DNA of 64,000 bases, taken from NCBI GenBank assembly GCA_964474045.1, contig CAYYRC010000015.1:1-64000 (forward strand), read 5' to 3'. The first letter of the stretch is position 1, and each line of letters starts with the position of its first letter. The notes beneath the pieces were generated by a model, which ran no database searches, was not told the origin of the DNA, and saw only the letters and a list, made by a program, of their open reading frames with translations. The translations under genes were made by a program, and so were the position numbers. This DNA comes from JACJWR01 sp964474045 (GTDB lineage: Bacteria; Actinomycetota; Actinomycetes; S36-B12; UBA10799). This document shows positions 52,682 through 60,152 of the stretch, one piece after another.

Positions 52682-52687
52682 ACTATA
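52682..52687 (-). promoter_or_regulatory. -10 box of the nucleotidyltransferase/HTH pair
   Basis: TATAGT on the minus strand lies six bases before the GTG at 52675. The -35 position is weak. Confidence 0.5.
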
Positions 52688-52693
52688 TCGCAT

Positions 52694-52933
52694 CTGATAA
52701 CACCATCGGCAGCCATCCAGCTACCATCGCGCCTGACGGCTGGCGCCGAGGCATTGAGCGAGCGCGGAGCCCCGCCGTAGCGTGGAAGCGGAGGGAGTGT
52801 CGGGCTGTCAACGATCTTCCTGTTCGTCCTCGGGACCGCATTGCTCGCGCTTGCGGTCAGCCTGCCCAGGCATCTGGCGGAGCGGGCGCAGCTAGTCGCC
52901 GCACACCGGGGGAGCGCCGGGTAGCAGCCTGGC
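52694..52933. other. Intergenic region before purD
   Basis: This stretch holds a 38-codon hydrophobic frame (52808-52923) with a single membrane segment but no ATG, GTG or TTG before it. The only candidate start is a CTG at 52805, nine bases after GGAGGG. I do not call it a gene. No other feature was seen. Confidence 0.35.
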
Positions 52934-52939
52934 TAGCCT
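52934..52939 (+). promoter_or_regulatory. -10 box of the purD-purB-purC transcript (leaderless)
   Basis: TAGCCT lies seven bases before the purD ATG. Confidence 0.5.
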
Positions 52940-52946
52940 GGGCACC

Positions 52947-54218
52947 ATGAAGGTTCTCGTCATCGGCTCCGGCGGCCGCGAACACGCCCTCGTCCGCGCG
53001 CTGTTGCGCGACCCCGGCGTGGATGAGGTGGTGTGCGCTCCCGGCAACGCGGGCATCGCTGCGGACGTCCCCACCCACCCGCTCGACGTCGCGGACCCGA
53101 TCGCCGTTGCCGGCCTCGCCGACGACGTCGCCGCCGACCTGGTCGTGATCGGCCCTGAGGTCCCCTTGGTCGCCGGTGCCGCGGACGCCGTCCGAGCCCG
53201 CGGCCAGCTGTGCTTCGGCCCATCCGCAGCGGCCGCACTACTCGAGGGCAGCAAGGCGTTCGCCAAGGAGATCATGTCTGCGGCGAACGTTCCCACCGCG
53301 GCAGCAGTGGCCACCGAAGATGCAGCCGCCGCCGAGGCCGCGCTGGATCGGTTCGGCCCGCCCTACGTGGTCAAGGACGATGGGTTGGCCGCCGGCAAGG
53401 GCGTGGTGGTCACCGACGACCGCGGCGCCGCCGTCGCCCACGTCGCGGCATGCCTGGCCAAGCCGGATGGCCGCGTCGTGATCGAGGAGTACCTGGACGG
53501 TCCCGAGGTGAGCCTGTTCCTGCTCGCCGACGGTCAGCGGGTCGTTCCGCTGCTGCCGGCCCAGGACTTCAAACGCGCCCTGGACGGCGACGCCGGACCC
53601 AACACCGGCGGGATGGGCGCCTACACGCCGCTGCCCTGGGCCCCCGAGGGGCTGGTCGACGAGGTGGTCGCGACCGTCGCCCAACCCACGATCGACGAGA
53701 TGGCCCGCCGCGGCACCCCCTTCGTCGGTCTCCTCTACGCCGGCCTGGCGCTGACGTCGCGCGGACTGCGGGTGGTCGAGTTCAACGTCCGCTTCGGCGA
53801 TCCTGAGACGCAGGCCGTCCTGGAGCTGCTGGCGAGCCCGCTGGGCGAGCTGCTCGCGGCCGCGGCCCGCGGCGACTTGACGACGTCCGCTGCGCCGCGA
53901 TGGCGGGATGCCTCGGCTGTCATCGTGGTGCTGGCCGCCCAGGGCTACCCGGGAACTCCCCGCACCGGCGACGCCATCACGGGTCTGGCCGATGCCGGCG
54001 CCGTCCCGGGCGCCACGGTGCTGCATGCCGGCACCGCCGCGGATGCTGCCGGGCAGGTCGCCTCAGCCGGCGGCCGGGTCCTGGGGGTGGTGGGCACCGG
54101 CGCGGACGTCTCGGCCGCACGCGCAGTCGCCTACGAGGCCCTCGACCGGATAACGCTGGCCGGCGGCCAGCACCGCACGGATATCGCCCTCGCCGCTCAG
54201 GAAGGCCCCTCCGAATGA
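52947..54218 (+). CDS. purD: Phosphoribosylamine-glycine ligase
   Basis: PurD makes glycinamide ribonucleotide from phosphoribosylamine, glycine and ATP. The 423-residue ATP-grasp enzyme has V-L-V-I-G-S-G-G-R-E-H-A-L at the N-terminus and C-A-P-G-N-A-G. V-K-D-D-G-L-A-A-G-K-G-V-V-V lies near residue 143, G-G-M-G-A-Y-T-P near residue 220, and E-F-N-V-R-F-G-D-P-E-T-Q near residue 277. Its stop overlaps the purB ATG (ATGA). Confidence 0.97.
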   Translation: MKVLVIGSGGREHALVRALLRDPGVDEVVCAPGNAGIAADVPTHPLDVADPIAVAGLADDVAADLVVIGPEVPLVAGAADAVRARGQLCFGPSAAAALLEGSKAFAKEIMSAANVPTAAAVATEDAAAAEAALDRFGPPYVVKDDGLAAGKGVVVTDDRGAAVAHVAACLAKPDGRVVIEEYLDGPEVSLFLLADGQRVVPLLPAQDFKRALDGDAGPNTGGMGAYTPLPWAPEGLVDEVVATVAQPTIDEMARRGTPFVGLLYAGLALTSRGLRVVEFNVRFGDPETQAVLELLASPLGELLAAAARGDLTTSAAPRWRDASAVIVVLAAQGYPGTPRTGDAITGLADAGAVPGATVLHAGTAADAAGQVASAGGRVLGVVGTGADVSAARAVAYEALDRITLAGGQHRTDIALAAQEGPSE

Positions 54219-55642
54219 CCGCCATCCCCAACGTCCTGGCCGCGCGCTACGCCTCCACGGCCATGACCACGCTGTGGTCGCCGGAGCACAAGGTGCGCCT
54301 GGAGCGACGCCTGTGGCTGGCAGTGCTGCAGGCCCAGGCGGACTTGGGCATCGACGTGCCGCTGGACGTCATCGCTGACTACGAGGCCGCCATCGACGAC
54401 GTGCGCCTGGACAGCATCGCCGACCGGGAGCGGGTCACCCGTCACGACGTCAAGGCCCGCATCGAGGAGTTCAACGACCTCGCCGGCCACGAGCACATCC
54501 ACAAGGGCATGACTTCGCGGGACCTGACCGAGAACGTCGAGCAGCTGCAGATCCGCGAGTCGCTGGTCCTGGTGCGTGCCAAGGTGATCGCGGTCCTGGC
54601 CCGGCTGGCGCGGCTGGCCGCGGAGTACACCGACACCGCGATGGCCGGCCGCTCGCACAACGTCGCCGCCCAGACCACCACCCTGGGCAAGCGCTTCGCC
54701 AACGCCGCCGACGAGCTCATCGCCGCCTACCGCCGGCTAGACGATCTGCTGCGGCGCTACCCGCTGCGCGGCATCAAGGGGCCCATGGGCACCTCGCAGG
54801 ACATGCTCGACCTGCTCGACGGCAACGCCGAGCACCTGGCCGACCTGGAGGGGCGCATCGCCGCCCACCTCGGCTTCGACCTGACCCTGACGGCGGTGGG
54901 ACAGGTGTACCCGCGCTCGCTGGACTTCGACGTGCTCAGCAGCCTCGTGCAGATCGGCGCAGGTCCGTCGTCCCTGGCCACCTCGATCCGGCTGATGGCC
55001 GGGCATGAGCTCGTGACCGAGGGCTTCCAGCCGGGCCAAGTGGGGTCGAGCGCCATGCCCCACAAGATGAACACCCGCTCGTGCGAGCGGGTCAACGGGT
55101 TCCAGATCATCCTGCGCGGCTACGCGTCCATGGCGGCCGAGCTGGCCGGCGGGCAGTGGAACGAGGGCGACGTGTCGTGCTCGGTCGTGCGCCGCGTCGC
55201 GTTGCCCGATGCCTTCTTCGCCCTGGACGGCATGCTCGAGACCTTCCTTACCGTGCTGGACGAGTTCGGGGCATTCCCCGCAGTCATCACCCGGGAGCTG
55301 GACCGCTACCTGCCCTTCCTGGCGACCACCAAAGTGCTCATGGCCGCCGTCCGGGCCGGGGTGGGCAGGGAGACCGCCCACGAGGTCATCAAGACCCACG
55401 CCGTGGATGTGGCGCTGGACATGCGCGGGGAAGCCGGCGGCAGCGGCCAGGAACTCATCCGACGCCTCGCCGGCGACGAGCGACTGGGGACATCCGAGGC
55501 CGAGCTGCAGACCCTGCTCGCCGAGCCGCTGGAATTCACCGGCGCGGCCCGGGAACAAGTGGCAGCGGTCGTGGCCACGGTTGCCCGCATCGCCGCCGAG
55601 CACCCGGGCGCGGCCGAGTACGCTCCCGAGCCGATCCTGTAG
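54215..55642 (+). CDS. purB: Adenylosuccinate lyase
   Basis: PurB acts twice in purine synthesis, releasing fumarate from SAICAR and from adenylosuccinate. The 475-residue protein has the fumarase/aspartase superfamily signature G-S-S-A-M-P-H-K-M-N near residue 280. The catalytic His/Ser regions are G-R-S-H-N-V-A-A-Q-T-T-T and M-T-S-R-D-L-T-E-N-V. The start is the ATG overlapping the purD stop. purC follows nine bases after the stop. Confidence 0.96.
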   Translation: MTAIPNVLAARYASTAMTTLWSPEHKVRLERRLWLAVLQAQADLGIDVPLDVIADYEAAIDDVRLDSIADRERVTRHDVKARIEEFNDLAGHEHIHKGMTSRDLTENVEQLQIRESLVLVRAKVIAVLARLARLAAEYTDTAMAGRSHNVAAQTTTLGKRFANAADELIAAYRRLDDLLRRYPLRGIKGPMGTSQDMLDLLDGNAEHLADLEGRIAAHLGFDLTLTAVGQVYPRSLDFDVLSSLVQIGAGPSSLATSIRLMAGHELVTEGFQPGQVGSSAMPHKMNTRSCERVNGFQIILRGYASMAAELAGGQWNEGDVSCSVVRRVALPDAFFALDGMLETFLTVLDEFGAFPAVITRELDRYLPFLATTKVLMAAVRAGVGRETAHEVIKTHAVDVALDMRGEAGGSGQELIRRLAGDERLGTSEAELQTLLAEPLEFTGAAREQVAAVVATVARIAAEHPGAAEYAPEPIL

Positions 55643-55651
55643 GAGTCCGCC

Positions 55652-56554
55652 ATGCCCACCAGCTCCGTCCCCCCGCCGGACTACCCGCTGCCCCCGGGCT
55701 ACACCCACGAGTACTCCGGCAAGGTCCGTGACCTTTGGCGCACGCCTGCCGGGGAACTTCTGTTCGTGGCCACCGACCGGATCTCGGCCTACGACTGGAT
55801 CCTTCCCACGCCCATCCCGGACAAGGGCCGCATCCTGACCGCGGCCAGCCTGTGGTGGTTCGACCAACTCGCCGACATCTGCGGCAACCACGTGGTCTCG
55901 ACCGATGTCCCTGCGGAGGTCGCAGGGCGGGCGATGGTGTGCCGCCCGCTGGACATGATTCCCGTCGAGTGCGTCGCTCGCGGCTACCTGACCGGGTCCG
56001 GCCTGGCCGAGTACCGCACGACCGGCATGGTGTGCGGGAACCCTCTGCCCGCGGGCCTCGTGGACGGTTCGGAGCTGCCGCAGGCCATCTTCACGCCCGC
56101 CACCAAGGCCGCGATCGGGGACCACGACGAGAACATCACCTTCGCCCAGGCCGCCGAGCTGGTCGGGCTTGACCGTGCCGCCCAGCTGCGGGACCTGACG
56201 CTGCGCCTGTACGAACGGGCGCGGGATACGGCGGCGCGCCGGGGCATCATCCTGGCCGACACCAAGTTCGAGTTCGGCCTGGACGCCGACGGCACCCTGA
56301 GCTTGGCCGACGAGGTGCTGACGCCGGACTCGTCGCGGTACTGGCCCGCCGATTCATGGCATCCCGGGCAGCCGCAACCCTCGTTCGACAAGCAGTACGT
56401 ACGGGACTGGCTGACCTCGCCGGCGAGCGGCTGGGATCGCGCTGGCGACCAGCCCCCGCCGCCGTTACCCGACGACGTCGTGGCAGCGACCCGCGCCAAG
56501 TACATCGAGGTCTACAAGCGCCTGACGGGTGGGGCCGACTTTCACGCAGCGTGA
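55652..56554 (+). CDS. purC: Phosphoribosylaminoimidazole-succinocarboxamide synthase
   Basis: PurC couples aspartate to CAIR. The 300-residue protein has Y-S-G-K-V-R-D-L at the N-terminus, V-A-T-D-R-I-S-A-Y-D near residue 37, and V-E-C-V-A-R-G-Y-L-T-G-S-G near residue 107. I-L-A-D-T-K-F-E-F-G comes late in the sequence. GGAG lies six to nine bases before the ATG. In many actinobacteria purS-purQ follow directly, but here they are 6 kb away. Confidence 0.97.
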   Translation: MPTSSVPPPDYPLPPGYTHEYSGKVRDLWRTPAGELLFVATDRISAYDWILPTPIPDKGRILTAASLWWFDQLADICGNHVVSTDVPAEVAGRAMVCRPLDMIPVECVARGYLTGSGLAEYRTTGMVCGNPLPAGLVDGSELPQAIFTPATKAAIGDHDENITFAQAAELVGLDRAAQLRDLTLRLYERARDTAARRGIILADTKFEFGLDADGTLSLADEVLTPDSSRYWPADSWHPGQPQPSFDKQYVRDWLTSPASGWDRAGDQPPPPLPDDVVAATRAKYIEVYKRLTGGADFHAA

Positions 56555-56566
56555 TCTACTGAGTCG

Positions 56567-56746
56567 TACAGTCATCCTTTTAGAGGATATTGGCACGGGC
56601 AGGAAGTCCCACAGATAGAGGTCTTTGGGACTTTGCGCGACGAAACGGATGCTCGGCGTGGCACCCCCGGCTATCCGCGACCATCCGATCGGTGCAATGC
56701 TGGATAGCAGGCATTACCAAGCACGGCCGATGTGATGGGGTGCGAG
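56567..56746 (+). ncRNA. Probable structured 5' leader of the surface-protein gene
   Basis: A TANNNT box (TACAGT, 56567-56572) would start a leader of about 170 bases. It contains a perfect 8-bp stem AAGTCCCA (56604-56611) / TGGGACTT (56626-56633), extended inward by AGA/TCT. It also holds a 7-bp stem GCTATCC (56670-56676) / GGATAGC (56702-56708). GCACC (56661-56665) can pair with GGTGC (56691-56695), which crosses the second stem, as in a pseudoknot or a switch between two folds. No known riboswitch class is recognised. Confidence 0.45.
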
Positions 56747-59700
56747 ATGAAGCGCAGGTTGTGGACAGTCCCAGCGATCGCGGCGGCGATGACCTTAGGG
56801 GCCCTCACCGCCCCCCCGGCCTTCGCGGCCGGGCAGACGTTCACCGTCACGTCCCAAGCGATGTGCGGCGGCGCCGGCACCTTTCAACAGGCGGTCAAGG
56901 ACGCGAACGCCAGTCCCGGCAAGGACACCATCGTGTTCACCGCCGGGCTGACCGCCGGGACGTCGTCGTGTGCCTCCATCTTCAGCCCGGAAGAGTTCCT
57001 GATCGTGGCCACCGAGTCGGTGGACATCGTCGGCAACGGCGCCAACATCGTGGGCCCCATGTACTGGATCGATCCCAGCGGGCGGGTTAACAACTTCCAG
57101 CAGTGCCCGTTCCACACGGCCGGCGCCAACTGGCTCCAGAAGGCCAAGGGGGTGATGGCGATCGGAGAGATCGGCCAGGACAACTCGGCCGTCGAGGTGT
57201 CGATGTCGGGCCTGTCGTTCGACAAACTGCCCGAGTTGTTCCAGGTCGCCGAGAAGGCGTCTTTCACCCTGTCGGATGCAAGCGCCACGGACACGATGTC
57301 GTTTAACGAACGCTGCCAGCGGGGTGCGATCGAAGGCTTGACAGGGGCCAACATCACGCTGCGCAATGTGCAGATCACCGAGTCCTACGCTCCCGGGATG
57401 AGCACTGCCGAGCGTTCCTCCGATGCCCTGATCAGGGGTGGCGGCGGGAACTTGGTGCTCGACCGCGTCTTCCTGGGCAACAACTGGCAGTCCCAGGCCG
57501 TAGCGTGGGGCAAGGGGGCGGGCAAGGCATCGGTGAAGATCGTGTCGTCGAAGATCATCGAGTCCGGCGGGCTGCGACTCGACGCGGCGACCACCCAGAT
57601 CGTCAACAGCGCGTTCTTCGACCAGGGCCAGCACGCCACCGACCGCATCGTGACCGACGAGGGGGCCACGACGGTTGAGGCGAGTTCCTTCTACTGGACG
57701 CAGCCGAGCTGTTCCCCGGGCGCGTGCGGCGTCAACGGCATGGGCTTCTGGTCGCCGATGGACGGCACCTTCCAGTTCAAGACCACCGCGATCGGCGCCA
57801 ACTCCTTGTTCCCGAACTCCGGGCCAGTGCTGTTCGGCGACACGACCAAGTTCACCTCTGACAACTTGACCTGGGTGCAGCAGACGGCCAACCAGCCCAA
57901 CGCCGAGCTCCACGCCATCCTGCCCAACGCCCTCACCACGTTCCCGGGCCTGGACCCCTCCGGTGGCGGCCTGTCATGGGTCGACTATGTGACGCCGATG
58001 CTGGGTGTCCAGCAGGCTCCCGGCGTGCTGATCGACACGGTGCCCGACGCGGTCTGCCCGGGTGGGGCCAACGCCCTGCTCAGTCCGATCGACGCTTCCT
58101 GCATCACCACCGATGTGTTGGGCAACCCGCGCTGGGACGCCGGCAACGGCAAGCGCAACATCGGCGCCATCCAGAACGCAGCGTCGCCGCACCTGGTGCT
58201 GGCGCCCAACGGCGAACAGGCCACATCGGTCGCGCTGCAATGGAACCGTCCGACCGACCCGGCATCCGGCCCCATCACCGGGTACAACGTCTACTACTCC
58301 CCCGCCGCCGGCGGTCCACAGCACGTCTACTACGTGCCGGGCGCCGCCAAGCTGACGGCGACTATCCCAGGCTTGACGAGCGGCACTCCCTACCTGTTCT
58401 TCGTGACCGGGGTCAATCAGTACGGCCCCGGCACCCCGTCCAACCAGGTGGTCGCCACACCCAGCGCACACCTGGGCTCGCCGGTCGTCACCGCAGTTGC
58501 GGGCAGCCACCACGTGCAGCTGTCCTGGACCGAGCCTCCGGCCAACGGCCACGCCACACCGCTGGCCTATTTCGTGTCGTACCGCAAGAAGGGCGATCCG
58601 AATTGGGTGAACGGGCCCGGCAACATCTCCGGTCGCACTGCCGACATCCCCAACCTCGTGAATGGGGTGGAGTACGAGTTCGGCGTCTTCGCCGGGTCGC
58701 CCGACGGCTGCTACTCGGAGCAGGCGGGTCTTGCCACGGCCACGCCGACGGCGGGCGCGGGGGCGTCGGTGTTCGTGCCCATCGAGCCCGCTCGTACCTA
58801 CGACTCCCGGCTGGCCGGACCCGGCGGCGCCCCGGACCCGATCCCGGGCAACCACGCCTCCCGGGTGATGGGCGTCGCCGACGCCATCGACATCGTCACC
58901 GGCAAGGTCGTGCAGCGCGACGTCGTGCCCTCCGGCGCCACCGCCGTCGCGTTCAACCTCACCGCCACCGACACCACCTCGCGCGGCTGGTTCTCCGTCG
59001 TCCCCGGTGACGCGAGCACCTTCGTGACCTCCACCGTCAACTGGCCCGGCAGCGGCGACGTCATCGCCAACGGACTCACCGTGAAGATCGCCGCCAACCG
59101 CACGGTGAAGGTGTTCAACGGCTCCGGCACGACGGCCAACGCGGTGCTGGACATCGTGGGCTACTTCATCGACCCCGCCCAGGCCGGCAACGTCTTCCAC
59201 GAGGTCACCCCGACGCGCGTGTACGACTCCCGCATCGCCGGACCCGGCTCCACTCCCGACCCGCTGCCCGGCGGAGCGAACCGGATCATCTCCACCGCCA
59301 ACGGGATCACACCGCCGGTGACGGACATCGTCCCGGCCGGGGCCACCGCCGTGGCCTACAACATCTCCGCCGTGGACACCTCAGCGCGCGGCTGGTTCGC
59401 CGTCACGCCCGGCGACGCCGCCACGTACCGGTCCTCCACCGTCAACTGGCCCGGCGCCGGCGACGTCATCGACAACGGCCAGTTCGTCAAACTCGACGCC
59501 AACCGCCAGCTCAAGGTCTTCAACGGCTACGGTCCGCCCACCAACTTCGTGATCGAGGTCCTCGGCTACTTCACGCCCAGTCCCGACGCCCTCGACGGCA
59601 CCTACTTCCACGCCCTCGATCCCGCCCGCGCCTATGACTCCCGTGTCCCCTTGCCCAACCCCGGCCCTGTGCCCGGCGCGAGCACCCGCAACGTCTCCGT

Positions 59701-59998
59701 GGCCGATGGCCGCAACCCTCAGACCGGCGCAGTCAACCAGCCAGACGTCATCCCCGCCGGCACCCCGTCGATCGTCTACAACATCACCGCGACCAACACC
59801 ACCAACCGCGGCTGGTACTCGGTCACCCCCGGCAACGTGGCCGTCCAGAACACCTCCAGCATCAACTGGCCCAGCGCGAACAACGTCGTGGCGAACGGCC
59901 TGACCGTCGCCATCGACGACCAGCGCGCCATCAACGTCCGCTCTGGGTCCCCAAGCCAGACGGACCTGGTGATCGACCTCTTCGGCTACTTCCGGTAG
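56747..59998 (+). CDS. Large secreted repeat protein with FN3 domains
   Basis: The 1083-residue protein has a signal peptide (M-K-R-R-L-W-T-V then a hydrophobic core, cleaved near A-P-P-A-F-A-A). An N-terminal region of about 440 residues begins C-G-G-A-G-T-F-Q-Q-A-V-K-D-A-N, resembling the start of right-handed beta-helix surface proteins. Two fibronectin type III-like domains lie at about residues 480-571 and 572-668. Three tandem ~130-residue domains (from 675, 818 and 955) each run from Y-D-S-R to a G-Y-F end. No LPXTG or membrane anchor is seen, so it may be released or bound non-covalently. A GTG at 56732 is the alternative start. The function is unknown, with adhesion or matrix the likely setting. 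Confidence 0.8.
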   Translation: MKRRLWTVPAIAAAMTLGALTAPPAFAAGQTFTVTSQAMCGGAGTFQQAVKDANASPGKDTIVFTAGLTAGTSSCASIFSPEEFLIVATESVDIVGNGANIVGPMYWIDPSGRVNNFQQCPFHTAGANWLQKAKGVMAIGEIGQDNSAVEVSMSGLSFDKLPELFQVAEKASFTLSDASATDTMSFNERCQRGAIEGLTGANITLRNVQITESYAPGMSTAERSSDALIRGGGGNLVLDRVFLGNNWQSQAVAWGKGAGKASVKIVSSKIIESGGLRLDAATTQIVNSAFFDQGQHATDRIVTDEGATTVEASSFYWTQPSCSPGACGVNGMGFWSPMDGTFQFKTTAIGANSLFPNSGPVLFGDTTKFTSDNLTWVQQTANQPNAELHAILPNALTTFPGLDPSGGGLSWVDYVTPMLGVQQAPGVLIDTVPDAVCPGGANALLSPIDASCITTDVLGNPRWDAGNGKRNIGAIQNAASPHLVLAPNGEQATSVALQWNRPTDPASGPITGYNVYYSPAAGGPQHVYYVPGAAKLTATIPGLTSGTPYLFFVTGVNQYGPGTPSNQVVATPSAHLGSPVVTAVAGSHHVQLSWTEPPANGHATPLAYFVSYRKKGDPNWVNGPGNISGRTADIPNLVNGVEYEFGVFAGSPDGCYSEQAGLATATPTAGAGASVFVPIEPARTYDSRLAGPGGAPDPIPGNHASRVMGVADAIDIVTGKVVQRDVVPSGATAVAFNLTATDTTSRGWFSVVPGDASTFVTSTVNWPGSGDVIANGLTVKIAANRTVKVFNGSGTTANAVLDIVGYFIDPAQAGNVFHEVTPTRVYDSRIAGPGSTPDPLPGGANRIISTANGITPPVTDIVPAGATAVAYNISAVDTSARGWFAVTPGDAATYRSSTVNWPGAGDVIDNGQFVKLDANRQLKVFNGYGPPTNFVIEVLGYFTPSPDALDGTYFHALDPARAYDSRVPLPNPGPVPGASTRNVSVADGRNPQTGAVNQPDVIPAGTPSIVYNITATNTTNRGWYSVTPGNVAVQNTSSINWPSANNVVANGLTVAIDDQRAINVRSGSPSQTDLVIDLFGYFR
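58769..59995 (+). repeat. Three tandem ~130-residue Y-D-S-R...G-Y-F domains
   Basis: Copies begin at about 58769, 59198 and 59609. Each has A/T-R-x-Y-D-S-R, then D-(I/V)-(V/I)-P-A/S-G, A-V-A-(F/Y)-N-(L/I)-(T/S)-A, R-G-W-(F/Y), S-(T/S)-(V/I)-N-W-P and a closing G-Y-F. This unit recurs at the C-terminus of many actinobacterial extracellular proteins. The copies have diverged clearly, so the triplication is not recent. Confidence 0.85.
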
Positions 59999-60002
59999 CC
60001 GA

Positions 60003-60022
60003 CACCCGGTGAACCCCGGGTG
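60003..60022. terminator. Hairpin after the surface-protein gene
   Basis: CACCCGG (60003-60009) pairs with CCGGGTG (60016-60022) around a six-base loop, four bases after the stop codon. There is no U-tract. Confidence 0.4.
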
Positions 60023-60152
60023 AACGCTGCGCGGACTGCGTCCGTCAGCATGCATGCATGCCCGCGCGTGGGCAGACTCGTCGGTGCATGGGGATGCCAG
60101 CATCATCCGCGCTCCGTGCACCGGACAACAGCGCCCACGCACAGGAGGAGCG

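Noticed and set aside
56590..56660. Cyclic-di-GMP-I (GEMM) riboswitch in the leader
   Set aside because: A GGCACGGGCA stretch is reminiscent, but the conserved core and tetraloop/receptor are missing and the stem loop is too large.
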